A stretch of DNA of 64,000 bases from Kazachstania africana CBS 2517. Taxonomy: Eukaryota > Ascomycota > Saccharomycetes > Saccharomycetales > Saccharomycetaceae. The DNA lies in assembly GCF_000304475.1 (NCBI RefSeq), contig NC_018945.1:496001-560000 (forward strand). The letters run 5' to 3'. Positions 1-8,739 of this stretch are shown piece after piece. The notes below the pieces were generated by a model. The model saw only the letters and a program-made list of their open reading frames with translations. It made no database searches and had not been told where the DNA came from. Numbering within the stretch: the stretch's first letter is position 1; each line of letters begins with the position of its first letter. The position numbers and the translations under genes were made by a program.

Positions 1-888
1 TCCAAAGTCAGGATTTTCTTGGATACTAACGTCATCCACTCTCCTACCAAATTCAATCGATCCTATAGAGGTACTATCAGCTTGTTTATCATCTTCAACA
101 ATTCCCAAATCCCAGTGATCGTTTTCTGTGTCTGCGATGGGGAAATCATCATCAGCTTCAGCAATTAATGAGTTACCTACAGCAACATTTTCATTTGCCT
201 TCATAGATTGCAAGAAGGTTGTGTTATTGCTATGTCTTGTACCTTCATCCCATGATCTTGTAGGAGAGGAGCGGGTGCCCTCAATGTCGAAATCTAGATC
301 TAACCCTGAGGTTTCATTTGCAAAATCATTATCAGGTTCGAATCTTCTACCGACTTCAATGGACATATCCCAGGGAGCGGCTCCATGTACATTTCTTCTC
401 ACTGAATCATTTGTGAGTAATAGACCAGAAGGAAGTGGAGCGTCATCTAAAAATTCTAGACCAGGAGTAATAAGAACCTCTCTCTCGGTAACGGCATCTT
501 CTAAGATTAACTGGTCAACTTTGGCCACCGTTTGGCTCCTACTTATGGTGATATTAACTCTTGCATTAGCTTTAAATAATGAGCTAATTTTTGACAATGT
601 GTCTTTAATATCTGACAATAAAAAACCTGCTTGCTTTGAGTAGACACGAACTATACCCTGTAACAGTTCACCAGAGGTACGAAGGGTTATTGAATTGCTG
701 TTTTCTGAAGCTTCAATATCACATCCAGATACTTTTGCAAGTTCTTCAGCAGATTCTCTGATATTAGTTTGTAACACTGAACCTTTCGGAAGGTTGGACA
801 TATTAGCTGCTAACCATATTTGAGCTAACGCACCATTAGATGCTGTGATTTTCAAAACCGTATATGGATGGTTACCTTCTGTTGACAT
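1..888 (-). CDS. MCD1: Cohesin kleisin subunit Mcd1/Scc1, N-terminal part (runs off window)
   Basis: This is the mitotic alpha-kleisin that closes the cohesin ring by bridging the Smc1 and Smc3 heads and is cut by separase at anaphase. About 296 residues are visible; the 3' part lies beyond base 1. The N-terminal kleisin domain (residues ~10-110) has family blocks such as GALAQIWLAANMSNLPKGS and LRTSGELLQGIVRVYSKQ, then TEREVLITPGLEFLDD. Later GAAPWDMSIEVGRRF and SWDEGTR resemble the serine/acidic linker around the separase sites. The ATG at 886-888 fits the family N-terminus. An MCB box (1102-1107) and a TTTCGCG (1050-1056) lie upstream, matching the known G1/S expression of MCD1. The LRTSGELLQGIVRVYSKQ block argues for Mcd1 rather than the meiotic Rec8. 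Confidence 0.95.
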   Translation of the reverse strand, partial: MSTEGNHPYTVLKITASNGALAQIWLAANMSNLPKGSVLQTNIRESAEELAKVSGCDIEASENSNSITLRTSGELLQGIVRVYSKQAGFLLSDIKDTLSKISSLFKANARVNITISRSQTVAKVDQLILEDAVTEREVLITPGLEFLDDAPLPSGLLLTNDSVRRNVHGAAPWDMSIEVGRRFEPDNDFANETSGLDLDFDIEGTRSSPTRSWDEGTRHSNNTTFLQSMKANENVAVGNSLIAEADDDFPIADTENDHWDLGIVEDDKQADSTSIGSIEFGRRVDDVSIQENPDFG

Positions 889-1101
889 ATTGATTAAAAA
901 TTAAGATACAGATTATAATAGCAATTTTAATGGGATATCTTAGCAATTCAGTGCTATACCGTGTACGTAACTGATTTAATGTTTGTACCTTTGTAATTAT
1001 ATAATATTTAAAAATCTTGTAGCACTTATGTTAGAATTAGTAACGTTGATTTCGCGTTAATCTTCGATTACCTTCTGACAGTACATTGTTTGGAACATTT
1101 T

Positions 1102-1107
1102 ACGCGT
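1102..1107. promoter_or_regulatory. MCB box (MBF site) upstream of MCD1
   Basis: Perfect ACGCGT, 214 bp upstream of the MCD1 ATG. A related TTTCGCG lies at 1050-1056. MCBs bind Mbp1-Swi6 and give G1/S transcription in Saccharomyces; MCD1 is a known target there. Confidence 0.55.
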
Positions 1108-1686
1108 CTTGGCCATTTACAGTCATACGCGAGAAACCGCTCGTCAAGCAAAAAATGCTACGAAAATTGTTTACTGATCGAAAGACTTAATTGTCAAGAG
1201 AGGGTAAAACATTTTCAAAATTGGTGTCGCGTTGAAAAATAAAAGAAATGGCAAAGTATTTCTAAGTAGGACATGAAGAACTTTCTTTTAAAATCATGTA
1301 TTCTTGTGAATTGATAATATTTTCACAGCATAAATAGCAAGCTTCCAATCACCTGACTTGACACATCAACACTTTCAGGGCACTGTCAGTAACAAGAGGA
1401 AAAAATGATTTAAATGCATCTACATTTCTGTATATCGAATCCTATTTTCACCTTTATTTATCCCACACCTCATATTCTTACGTATATCATTCTGGAGTTC
1501 TCAAAAATGCATTGCCCCTGACTTGACAATCAATAACCATATCTCTAATAAGGCACTTTAGCCACTGATCTCAGGAACAAAGTCCTAGATCGAAGAAGGG
1601 TTTGATGAACCCTATCTACCTATATAGCCATCCTGGTGAAACAATTCAGCGATCTTATAACATTTTCCTAAAGTTTTAGCTTTATT

Positions 1687-1769
1687 ATCACGTGAATATG
1701 TTAAGTTTTTTATATTTTTTTTGCGCAATTATGTTATTGTATTTTGGGCGCGCTTCCGAAATAGTAAAA
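1687..1769 (+). other. Candidate point centromere (CDEI - short CDEII - CDEIII-like)
   Basis: ATCACGTG at 1687-1694 is a perfect RTCACRTG CDEI (Cbf1) box. About 43 bp of ~84% AT DNA follows (1695-1737), then TGTATTTTG (1738-1746) and TTCCGAAATAGTAAAA (1754-1769). The latter carries the CCG core and A-rich right arm of CDEIII. The location between MCD1 and RER2 is the ancestral CEN2/CEN4 site. Odd points: CDEII is about half the S. cerevisiae length, and the TGT and CCG half-sites are 15 bp apart instead of 9. It may be a lineage-specific variant, a decayed relic, or chance. Confidence 0.5.
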
Positions 1770-1936
1770 TGATCTAAAATAAAATGATAAAAAGTTTTCA
1801 AAGATTCCGCTGGCTTCCCGCGACATGGTGATGATTTGTTCTAACCTCAAAATTTTCCTAATATTTATTCTAAAGTCACTTACATAGATACAAATTTATA
1901 AATATATATGAGTTGAGTTTTAAAACTTGCCAAAAG

Positions 1937-2806
1937 TTACTCTGCTTTTATACTCATTGTTTGAGTCTGAAATAAACTCGTGTCAGAAGTGGACTCGTCC
2001 TCTTTCTCTAATGTGTAAGATCTATCAGATAACGATTTTTTGAATGCAAATTTTAGTAATATCCATGCCATTTTCGAAGGGCCGAACTCAGGCCATAAAC
2101 AATTTAAGAGCTCGACTGTCACACCTTTGTTGCTTACCTGCCAAAGCATAAAGTCACTTAATCTTGAAACCCCACTAGTTCTTATTAATAAATCTAATGG
2201 TGGTAATCCACCTGTATACAAATGTCTATCAATCAAGTATTCACCTATTTTAGTATTTCCCTTCACCTTTCGTTCGGTGATAACTTCTTTCATTGAGTGA
2301 AGAATTTCCTCCCTGCCTGTGTATGGGAAGCATATATTCAGTACAGATCTTTTGTTATCTTTTGTGAGCTCTACGGCATCTTTGATTTCTTTTAAGAGAT
2401 CTTCGTCTAATAATGATAAGTCACCGATGACTCGAATTCTGATACCATATTTTTGTGCCAAATTTCCATTTGTAGTAAGTTGCCTAATTCTTTTCTTAGC
2501 TAAGTCCATCAATGACTGCACTTCATAAGGACTTCTTTTAAAATTTTCAATGGAGAAGGCAAATACGGTAGCTGTCGTCACACCTGATTCATAGCACAAC
2601 TCTAATATCCTGCTCATTGATACAAATCCAGCTTCATGCCCTTCTTTGATTTCTATTTCTTTCTTTATAGAGTATCTTCTATTTCCATCCATCACAAACC
2701 CCACATGTTGCGGCACGCAATTTGATGATCTTAAAGTACGTGAGAATGTATTTTTGACCAGAGATAATAGTGAGTTTGAACCTGGTATTGAGCCTTCAGA
2801 ACTCAT
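1937..2806 (-). CDS. RER2: cis-prenyltransferase (dehydrodolichyl diphosphate synthase subunit) Rer2
   Basis: Elongates farnesyl diphosphate with isopentenyl diphosphate to the long cis-polyprenyl diphosphate used for dolichol, at the ER. The 289-residue product (S. cerevisiae 286) has the UPP-synthase blocks in order: [11 protein letters not shown] with the catalytic Asp (~34-44), EGHEAGF (~55-61), [14 protein letters not shown] (~80-93), and [17 protein letters not shown] followed by LWPEFG near the C-terminus. Length and the divergent arrangement with COQ1, as in YBR002C-YBR003W, favour RER2 over its longer paralogue SRT1. The start is ATG (2804-2806) in good context. The short hydrophilic tail after ~270 is poorly conserved. 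Confidence 0.93.
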   Translation of the reverse strand: MSSEGSIPGSNSLLSLVKNTFSRTLRSSNCVPQHVGFVMDGNRRYSIKKEIEIKEGHEAGFVSMSRILELCYESGVTTATVFAFSIENFKRSPYEVQSLMDLAKKRIRQLTTNGNLAQKYGIRIRVIGDLSLLDEDLLKEIKDAVELTKDNKRSVLNICFPYTGREEILHSMKEVITERKVKGNTKIGEYLIDRHLYTGGLPPLDLLIRTSGVSRLSDFMLWQVSNKGVTVELLNCLWPEFGPSKMAWILLKFAFKKSLSDRSYTLEKEDESTSDTSLFQTQTMSIKAE

Positions 2807-3056
2807 ATTTGTCGTAGCTCAAATGGGGTATTTTTCTTTCTTATTAGGACGGTAGCCCATATTGAACACAGATGAATTTTTCAATGCAGTAACTGACAAC
2901 CAGAGCTTTTTCAATTGAGAAAAAGTACTTTGGCTGTCTGTGTGCGGCCTGAAATAAAAAAAGTCCATAATATGCAAAGGATGGTACAAACGCAGTATCT
3001 AGATTGGCATACACACAGAAGATTATTGTACTCATCCTGAGCTTACAGAACTACCA

Positions 3057-4442
3057 ATGAGCTCTTTTAGAGGCTTTAGTTTGGTTTTTCAGCGAAATAA
3101 GTCCATGTATAGCCTTGCTTTGACCGTGGCAAGCAAATTGGTGACTCCAAAAAGTATGTTGCATAAGCCAGTAGCATTGGTATCTGAAGAGATGAATGGC
3201 CTAGCAAAAAATATTATAGGATTGATTGGTTCAAATACACCTACCATGAACAAGATGACTAGCTACTATTTTGAAACAGAAGGTAAAAAGATAAGACCTC
3301 TTTTGATCTTGCTGCTTTCGAGGGCTCTCTCGAGTATACCTATAGAGGAAAGAGATAATCTCAATATTGATAGTACTGATTTCCCTCATAAAACTACAGA
3401 TCTAGAAGCCAAGAAAAGTGTTCTATATGCAAATCCTATTTCGAATTTCTCACCTTTACATGTTCTTAGCGGAATAGGACAGATTAATGCACTGACAAAA
3501 GAAGCCCTTCCTCTACCTCAAGCAAAATATGATGAGAAGAGAGGTATTTTGCCCAAACAGAGGAGACTAGCAGAGATCGTCGAAATGATTCATACAGCTT
3601 CCCTGCTTCACGACGATGTTATTGATCATGCAGATACGAGAAGGGGCCGTCCCAGTGTGAATGCCGTTTTTACAAACAAGATGGCCGTCTTAGCAGGGGA
3701 TTTCCTACTGGGCAGAGCCACCGTTTGCGTCTCGAGGCTTAAAAATCCTGAAGTTATTGAATTAATGTCTGAATGTATAGCTAATCTAGTCGAAGGGGAA
3801 GTAATGCAACTACACAACACTCCAGAAGAGAATATGACACGATCAACAAGCTTTAAACCATTTACTGACATGTATTTTCCCAAAGAAGAAGGGCAGAATA
3901 GTAAAAGCTCGATAAGTATATCTATTAAATCTCACGAGGCATTAATAGATGATTGTTTTCAGCATTACCTGCAAAAATCATTCTTGAAAACGGGTGCGCT
4001 AATATCGAAAGCGTGTCGTGCAACAGCAATTCTATCAGGGGCCAGGCAGTCTGTTATAGAATCCTGTTACGAGTTTGGTAAGAGTCTTGGACTATGTTTT
4101 CAATTAGTGGATGATATGCTTGATTATACTGTTTCAGAGAAAGATTTGGGGAAACCTGCTGGAAACGATCTTAAATTAGGCTTGTGTACAGCCCCGGTCT
4201 TTTATGCATGGATGGAAGACGAAAGTGTAGGAAGCTTGATCAAACGTAACTTTTCGAAGCCTGGCGATATTGACTTGACTTTGAAAGCAGTTCAGAAGCA
4301 CAAGGGTTTAGATAAAACAAGAAAGTTAGCGGAAGCTTACAGAGATAGAGCATTAAATAGTTTGGAGCAAGCGTTGCCTGAGTCCGACTCTAGATCGGCA
4401 CTGGAATTATTGACTAATAGCATACTAACCAGAAAAAGATGA
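3057..4442 (+). CDS. COQ1: Hexaprenyl diphosphate synthase Coq1 (ubiquinone side chain)
   Basis: Makes the polyprenyl tail of ubiquinone in the mitochondrial matrix, the first dedicated step of CoQ synthesis. The protein has 461 residues (S. cerevisiae 473) and a basic, hydroxylated N-terminus typical of a matrix presequence. Both Asp-rich motifs are intact: LLHDDVIDHADTRRG (~183-197) and LVDDMLDYTVSEKDLGKP (~350-367); GKKIRP (~80) binds IPP. The ATG at 3057 lies 250 bp from the divergent RER2 ATG, so the two polyprenyl synthases, one cis (ER) and one trans (mitochondrial), share a short promoter region. That arrangement is kept from S. cerevisiae. Confidence 0.95.
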   Translation: MSSFRGFSLVFQRNKSMYSLALTVASKLVTPKSMLHKPVALVSEEMNGLAKNIIGLIGSNTPTMNKMTSYYFETEGKKIRPLLILLLSRALSSIPIEERDNLNIDSTDFPHKTTDLEAKKSVLYANPISNFSPLHVLSGIGQINALTKEALPLPQAKYDEKRGILPKQRRLAEIVEMIHTASLLHDDVIDHADTRRGRPSVNAVFTNKMAVLAGDFLLGRATVCVSRLKNPEVIELMSECIANLVEGEVMQLHNTPEENMTRSTSFKPFTDMYFPKEEGQNSKSSISISIKSHEALIDDCFQHYLQKSFLKTGALISKACRATAILSGARQSVIESCYEFGKSLGLCFQLVDDMLDYTVSEKDLGKPAGNDLKLGLCTAPVFYAWMEDESVGSLIKRNFSKPGDIDLTLKAVQKHKGLDKTRKLAEAYRDRALNSLEQALPESDSRSALELLTNSILTRKR

Positions 4443-4890
4443 GATATTGACTTTTGCATGTAAATAATTGACAATTAATGATGGGTAATAATGCTTGTAT
4501 ATATCATCTCATATAGCCTATTTGATTGTCTGACTAAATAGAGCATGATTGCCATGAGTTCGTGCCGTTTTATCAACGAAATTGAAGTCAGGTTTAGGTT
4601 TTTTTCTGCTTAGATAAGCGCAGGTTGCACTGTTTCTAAAAAAAGGTAAGGCGATTAAATAAGAGGAAAAAATATCGTGCTCGAGGCCTAAGTTTCCCTC
4701 ACTCCCCGAAAACGCAAGCAAATACTAATCAGTTTTCTCGACCAACCTAGTCAGTCCATAGTTTTATTTTAGATTGAATGTAAGGTTAAGTTTTCCAGGA
4801 CCAATCTTCAAGAATCTTTGCTAATTAGACAGGTCGAAACTCTTTCAGCTCTGTGTATTCAAGGAGAGTTCACACATTGCGAACTTGCAC
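4443..4890. other. Intergenic spacer COQ1-RCR1
   Basis: 450 bp of AT-rich DNA. I see no gene or clear motif. In S. cerevisiae GPI18 (YBR004C) sits here; no remnant of it is visible. Confidence 0.5.
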
Positions 4891-5442
4891 ATGCTGACTC
4901 AGATTGCTGCAAGCACAATATTGCGAAGAGCAGATGGTGATAATTCTAGTGGTATCGCAGATTATGATGATTCATATAATTCCACAGCATGGAAATTCGG
5001 CAGATGGTTTTTATCCATAGTGTTCGTTTTGGTATTTTTGTCAATTATATTTATGGCTGTTAGAGCTAATAAAAAAAGAATTAATAGAGGCGAGGCTCCC
5101 ATTAGAGGTACTAGCTGGCTGACTCCCCCATCATATAGACAGTCAGAAAGACAGTATAGCTCTTCTGCAGGTGAATATGAAGATTATGTGCCCACTTATA
5201 CAGAACAAGCCAATGAAAATGACTTGGGATATTACGATGAGCGTGGAGAGTTCCATCTCAATGGAAAATCGGAATATCTACCTCCTCCACCATTAAGTGA
5301 GGAAATAGCAGGCTCTGATTCATCTTTGGAAAGACCTGCGCAAGCAAGGGTAAGGGATTCGGAGCCTTATCATGACCCTGAAATGATGAGACCAAGTTAT
5401 ACTGCTCAACTCCGTACAAATACCCCCCACGTAAGTAATTAA
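4891..5442 (+). CDS. RCR1: Rcr1/Rcr2-type membrane protein (Congo-red resistance, endosome/vacuole trafficking)
   Basis: 183-residue single-span membrane protein. A short lumenal N-terminus is followed by one hydrophobic segment (~42-61, WFLSIVFVLVFLSIIFMAV), then basic residues (RANKKR) and a long cytosolic tail. The tail has a PPSY motif (PPxY, binds Rsp5 WW domains), a VPTY, tyrosine/acidic stretches (GYYDERGEFH) and a PPPPL run, the layout known for Rcr1/Rcr2, which act with Rsp5 in plasma-membrane protein sorting and chitin deposition. The frame opens with TTG at 4885, but the first ATG (4891) gives the plausible N-terminus. Position between COQ1 and RAD57 merges the RCR1 (YBR005W) and RCR2 (YDR003W) contexts, so either name is defensible. 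Confidence 0.85.
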   Translation: MLTQIAASTILRRADGDNSSGIADYDDSYNSTAWKFGRWFLSIVFVLVFLSIIFMAVRANKKRINRGEAPIRGTSWLTPPSYRQSERQYSSSAGEYEDYVPTYTEQANENDLGYYDERGEFHLNGKSEYLPPPPLSEEIAGSDSSLERPAQARVRDSEPYHDPEMMRPSYTAQLRTNTPHVSN

Positions 5443-5835
5443 GGCACCTCCACTACTAATTTTCGTTTCCAAATTAGGATGATAGATAACGACCCTTTGT
5501 TGATGATATATGTTAGCTTTTCGCCATGACGATTTTACTTGATGCTCTAGGTTTAACTATCCATTTGTGTACTACGTTAACTTTGAACATTAGCGATATA
5601 TATGATAGAACACATTTTTATTTAAAAGAAAAAATCTTAATGACTTACTTCGATTGCGAAAGCCATTTTATAGCGTTAATATTTTAAGTGTTGTTTAGCA
5701 TTATATGTTCTCATTCTCTGTAACATCGGCAAAGTTATCCAGATTTGATGTTGACAAAAAAAAACAGTTCCAAGCACGTCAACTCCAGATCGCACGAAGA
5801 TTAATCACCGTTTGACATTGTGTTGAAATAAGTAA
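5443..5835. other. Intergenic spacer RCR1-RAD57
   Basis: 390 bp of AT-rich DNA with an A8 run at 5757-5764. It holds the 3' end of RCR1 and the RAD57 promoter. No further motif recognised. Confidence 0.5.
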
Positions 5836-7233
5836 ATGGACCTATATGATGAGCTTCCTGATAGTAATCTTCTATATGACGTAGAATTCTCCTCGTTGTT
5901 AGAAGCAGCAAGAGTTTTTCAAGTTACTGTGCTAGAATTTTTGAAGCTTTCTGCTCAGGAATTGGCAAGAACTTTACAAAGATCCGTGGTGGAAGTATCG
6001 AAATTTCAAAATCTCTTACAAAAAGATCTTGATGAGCAATATGGGGTTCTGAACAATGTGAACCAGTTGCGAGAATGTGCAATTCCTCATCCCATTACCA
6101 CGGGCGATATTTCAATTGATGAGGCTCTTGGCGGTGGCATTTTCACCAAATGTATAACAGAGGTATTTGGTGAAAGTTCTACTGGAAAATCCCAATTTCT
6201 TATGCAACTATCCTTAGCAGTCCAAATGCCAAAAGATTGTGGGGGGGCTGAAGCAAAATGTGTTTATATTACTACAGAAGGGGATTTGCCGACCCAAAGA
6301 ATTCAAGACATGATTGAAAGCAGAGAAGAATTTAAAAAGAGTTCTATTTCACAATCTAACATTTACACAGTCAGTTGTAACGATTTGGTGACGCAGGAAC
6401 ATATATTGAATGTCCAGTTGCCCATACTATTGGAACAAAGTAAAGGTGCTATAAAATTAGTGATTATTGACTCTATCTCGCACCATATGCGTGTCGAACT
6501 TGAGAGTAACAGTTTTAAGGAATCTCAGGATAATAGGTACTATGTTAGCAGATTAGCTGAAGCTTTGCTGAAGCTAGCAAATAAATACAATTTGGCAGTA
6601 GTTGTTGCCAATCAAGTGGGAGATAAACCATTTATTGAACTGACTGAACCCCAGCGGTATCTATTAAGTGATTATGAATATCAGTTAGGATGGATAGTCG
6701 GTTGGAAAGATTCAACAATCCTTTTTAGACAAAGGGCCTATGAAGAGTTGAAAGCTAGCAGTCCAGGTATTATACCTAGCCAGAAAAAATCTTTTCTTGA
6801 TATTTTATCCGATGATGAAGATCATATGTTGATAGAAAAGGAGGTCAGTAGAGTTCTTAATGGCGAGAACTCAAGTGTTACTCGACAAGCATCGAAGAGT
6901 ACATCTTCATTATCTATACGGAATGAATCATCTTCAGTGACAGACCTAGGTAAGGAACGAAAATATATATCATCAAAGAGAAAGAGAAAGCTGGATCACA
7001 GGGTTCCAAATTTAGGATTATCCTGGGCAAATTACGTATCTACAAGAATCCTTTTAAAGAAATCTTATAAAGCAGCACCGGTAATACGAAGAGGAGAACT
7101 TCGTGTTTATGGTAACATAGATCCAGCCTCCTTCTGGCAAGTGAAGAGAATATTCAAAATCGTTTATTCTACGTATTGCAGACCTGAGGAGATTTCATAT
7201 AGTATTACAAAGAAAGGGATAGAATCTGTTTGA
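5836..7233 (+). CDS. RAD57: Rad51 paralogue Rad57 (recombination mediator)
   Basis: One half of the Rad55-Rad57 heterodimer that stabilises Rad51 filaments during homologous recombination, in the nucleus. 465 residues (S. cerevisiae 460). The RecA-type ATPase core has Walker A GESSTGKS (~112-119), Walker B LVIIDSI (~207-213) and a VVVANQVG strand (~255). A helical N-terminal region (1-75) precedes the core. The C-terminal third contains an acidic patch (DDEDH), a lysine-rich block (KRKRKL) and a recovered conserved end (LGLSWANYVSTR...). ATG at 5836 is the only reasonable start. Gene order RCR-RAD57-MAF1 equals YDR003W-YDR004W-YDR005C. Confidence 0.93.
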   Translation: MDLYDELPDSNLLYDVEFSSLLEAARVFQVTVLEFLKLSAQELARTLQRSVVEVSKFQNLLQKDLDEQYGVLNNVNQLRECAIPHPITTGDISIDEALGGGIFTKCITEVFGESSTGKSQFLMQLSLAVQMPKDCGGAEAKCVYITTEGDLPTQRIQDMIESREEFKKSSISQSNIYTVSCNDLVTQEHILNVQLPILLEQSKGAIKLVIIDSISHHMRVELESNSFKESQDNRYYVSRLAEALLKLANKYNLAVVVANQVGDKPFIELTEPQRYLLSDYEYQLGWIVGWKDSTILFRQRAYEELKASSPGIIPSQKKSFLDILSDDEDHMLIEKEVSRVLNGENSSVTRQASKSTSSLSIRNESSSVTDLGKERKYISSKRKRKLDHRVPNLGLSWANYVSTRILLKKSYKAAPVIRRGELRVYGNIDPASFWQVKRIFKIVYSTYCRPEEISYSITKKGIESV

Positions 7234-7340
7234 AACTGTAAGCAAAAATGCCAGACTTGCCATTCATTTCAAAGCACGCGGTGGATAAACATATATAATT
7301 AAATTTCAATAAATATTTGCTTTAGTGTGAGAGATTGTTG

Positions 7341-8477
7341 TCAGTTGATGAGAAATTCATCATCTGATTCATCAACTATTGCATTTTCATCGTTTGTAAG
7401 ATCATACTCATTTTCAAGTGGGTCATCATAATCGATAACTAATTTTCTCTTAGGATTAGCACTAAAATCATAGTTTTCAAAATCTACACTGATTCCATTT
7501 GACATAGTATTTTTCAGCCTCGAGCAAATGAGGTAAATAAATGCTACCCTTTTCCTTTTCTTGTTGAATAAAAATCCCATTATACTCCAAAGATAGCCGG
7601 GTTCGTCTTCCAAAAATGATTTTGCTGGATTATAGAGATATACCTTACAGTCAGCTAAAGTCATATGCGAGTTTATTACATCCCAAACTACTTCTTCCGG
7701 TTGCTTGCCCAAGCTATACAATGAATTCTCGAACTTCGAAATGAAAGATTTCAAAGAACTTCTTGTAAAGTCATTCGGCTCCAAAAGTGAAAAGTCATGA
7801 TCAGGATAAGATGCGTTTAATATTGCAATAAGATATGCAAAAGTCCTTCTACTAGCAGGTTCATTAATCGGACCGAAAGGACCTATGTTAATTTTCAAGT
7901 TAGAGTCATTTAAGGACGGTCTCCTGGCTTGGGATAATGAATGAGATTTTTGTTTATTGCTTTTAATTGTACTTGAACTACTAGTTCTGCTCATTTTGCG
8001 ATCATGTGGAAGCGACTCTACTGAAGAGGGGCTCATGTGCCCTGAATCAGAGCTCATGACTAGTTCTTTCAAATTTTGTTCATTTAATTTGGAACTTTTG
8101 AAGTATTGACCATTAAGATTATTAAAACTGTTGTTGTTAGCGTTTGAATTGAAAGGCTCCGTTATGGACATCCTCCTTTTCTGCTCCCAAAATGAAACGC
8201 TATCTCTACGATTATGGTCGGAACTTTCGGAGGCAGGTGAACCCAAAACATCACTACCTTCATTTGATATCTTTTGCTGTTGGAGAGCAGCCTTATAACT
8301 TTCGTTTTCCTGTAGAATAGTTTCCAAATGGTGGTCAATAGTTTTGTACAACTTTTTGTCAGATGCTACTGGTTTTGTTGTGAATATATCACAACTTCCC
8401 GTGATTTTACAGTCACTAGTTTCGAAGTTCAGAGTTTGGTTGACTCTTTCTATGTCAAGTTCGTCAATAAACTTCAT
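7341..8477 (-). CDS. MAF1: Maf1, negative regulator of RNA polymerase III
   Basis: Binds Pol III and represses tRNA synthesis when nutrients or stress signals reduce TORC1/PKA activity. 378 residues (S. cerevisiae 395). The N-terminal A box ([20 protein letters not shown]) and the C-terminal B/C boxes ([13 protein letters not shown]..., [29 protein letters not shown]) are highly conserved. Between them lies a variable Ser/Asn-rich linker with [16 protein letters not shown] and RRPSLND sites that look like PKA phosphorylation sites, and the tail is acidic. In S. cerevisiae this gene has a short intron near its start; here the frame is continuous from the ATG, so no intron is needed. MAF1 is convergent with RAD57. 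Confidence 0.95.
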   Translation of the reverse strand: MKFIDELDIERVNQTLNFETSDCKITGSCDIFTTKPVASDKKLYKTIDHHLETILQENESYKAALQQQKISNEGSDVLGSPASESSDHNRRDSVSFWEQKRRMSITEPFNSNANNNSFNNLNGQYFKSSKLNEQNLKELVMSSDSGHMSPSSVESLPHDRKMSRTSSSSTIKSNKQKSHSLSQARRPSLNDSNLKINIGPFGPINEPASRRTFAYLIAILNASYPDHDFSLLEPNDFTRSSLKSFISKFENSLYSLGKQPEEVVWDVINSHMTLADCKVYLYNPAKSFLEDEPGYLWSIMGFLFNKKRKRVAFIYLICSRLKNTMSNGISVDFENYDFSANPKRKLVIDYDDPLENEYDLTNDENAIVDESDDEFLIN

Positions 8478-8739
8478 CCTTTCTCTCCTTATCTAGTTTC
8501 GCTATAGCTGCTTCGAAGCCTAATTTGGTCTATTATATTAATGTGTTAAGTCAAATTCTACGTATCAAGTATATTAGAAAACAACTGGAAGTTAGCTGTT
8601 TAAAGTTTAACCTCTGTTTAATTAATGCTCCCACCCACTTCGTGTTCTCCAGGGCCGACACCGAACACCCATAAAACTCCAAACTTCGGACTCGCTCGCC
8701 CAAGTCCAAAAAACTGCCGTAATGCTGGCTATTCAGTTT

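Larger units (their letters stand above)
889..1936. other. Intergenic spacer MCD1-RER2 (5' flank of MCD1, 3' flank of RER2)
   Basis: This 1.05 kb AT-rich spacer has no credible ORF. It holds the MCD1 promoter (MCB-type boxes at 1050-1107) on its left and the centromere-like element (1687-1769) on its right. In S. cerevisiae the orthologous neighbours flank CEN2 and CEN4, so this is where an ancestral-position centromere is expected. Confidence 0.7.

Noticed and set aside
128..643. 171-codon plus-strand frame with a hydrophobic C-terminal part
   Set aside because: Antisense shadow of the MCD1 coding region, which has clear kleisin similarity on the minus strand.
1344..1351. ATCACCTG, one mismatch from CDEI, in the MCD1-RER2 spacer
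   Set aside because: No CDEIII-like core downstream in either direction at a sensible distance.
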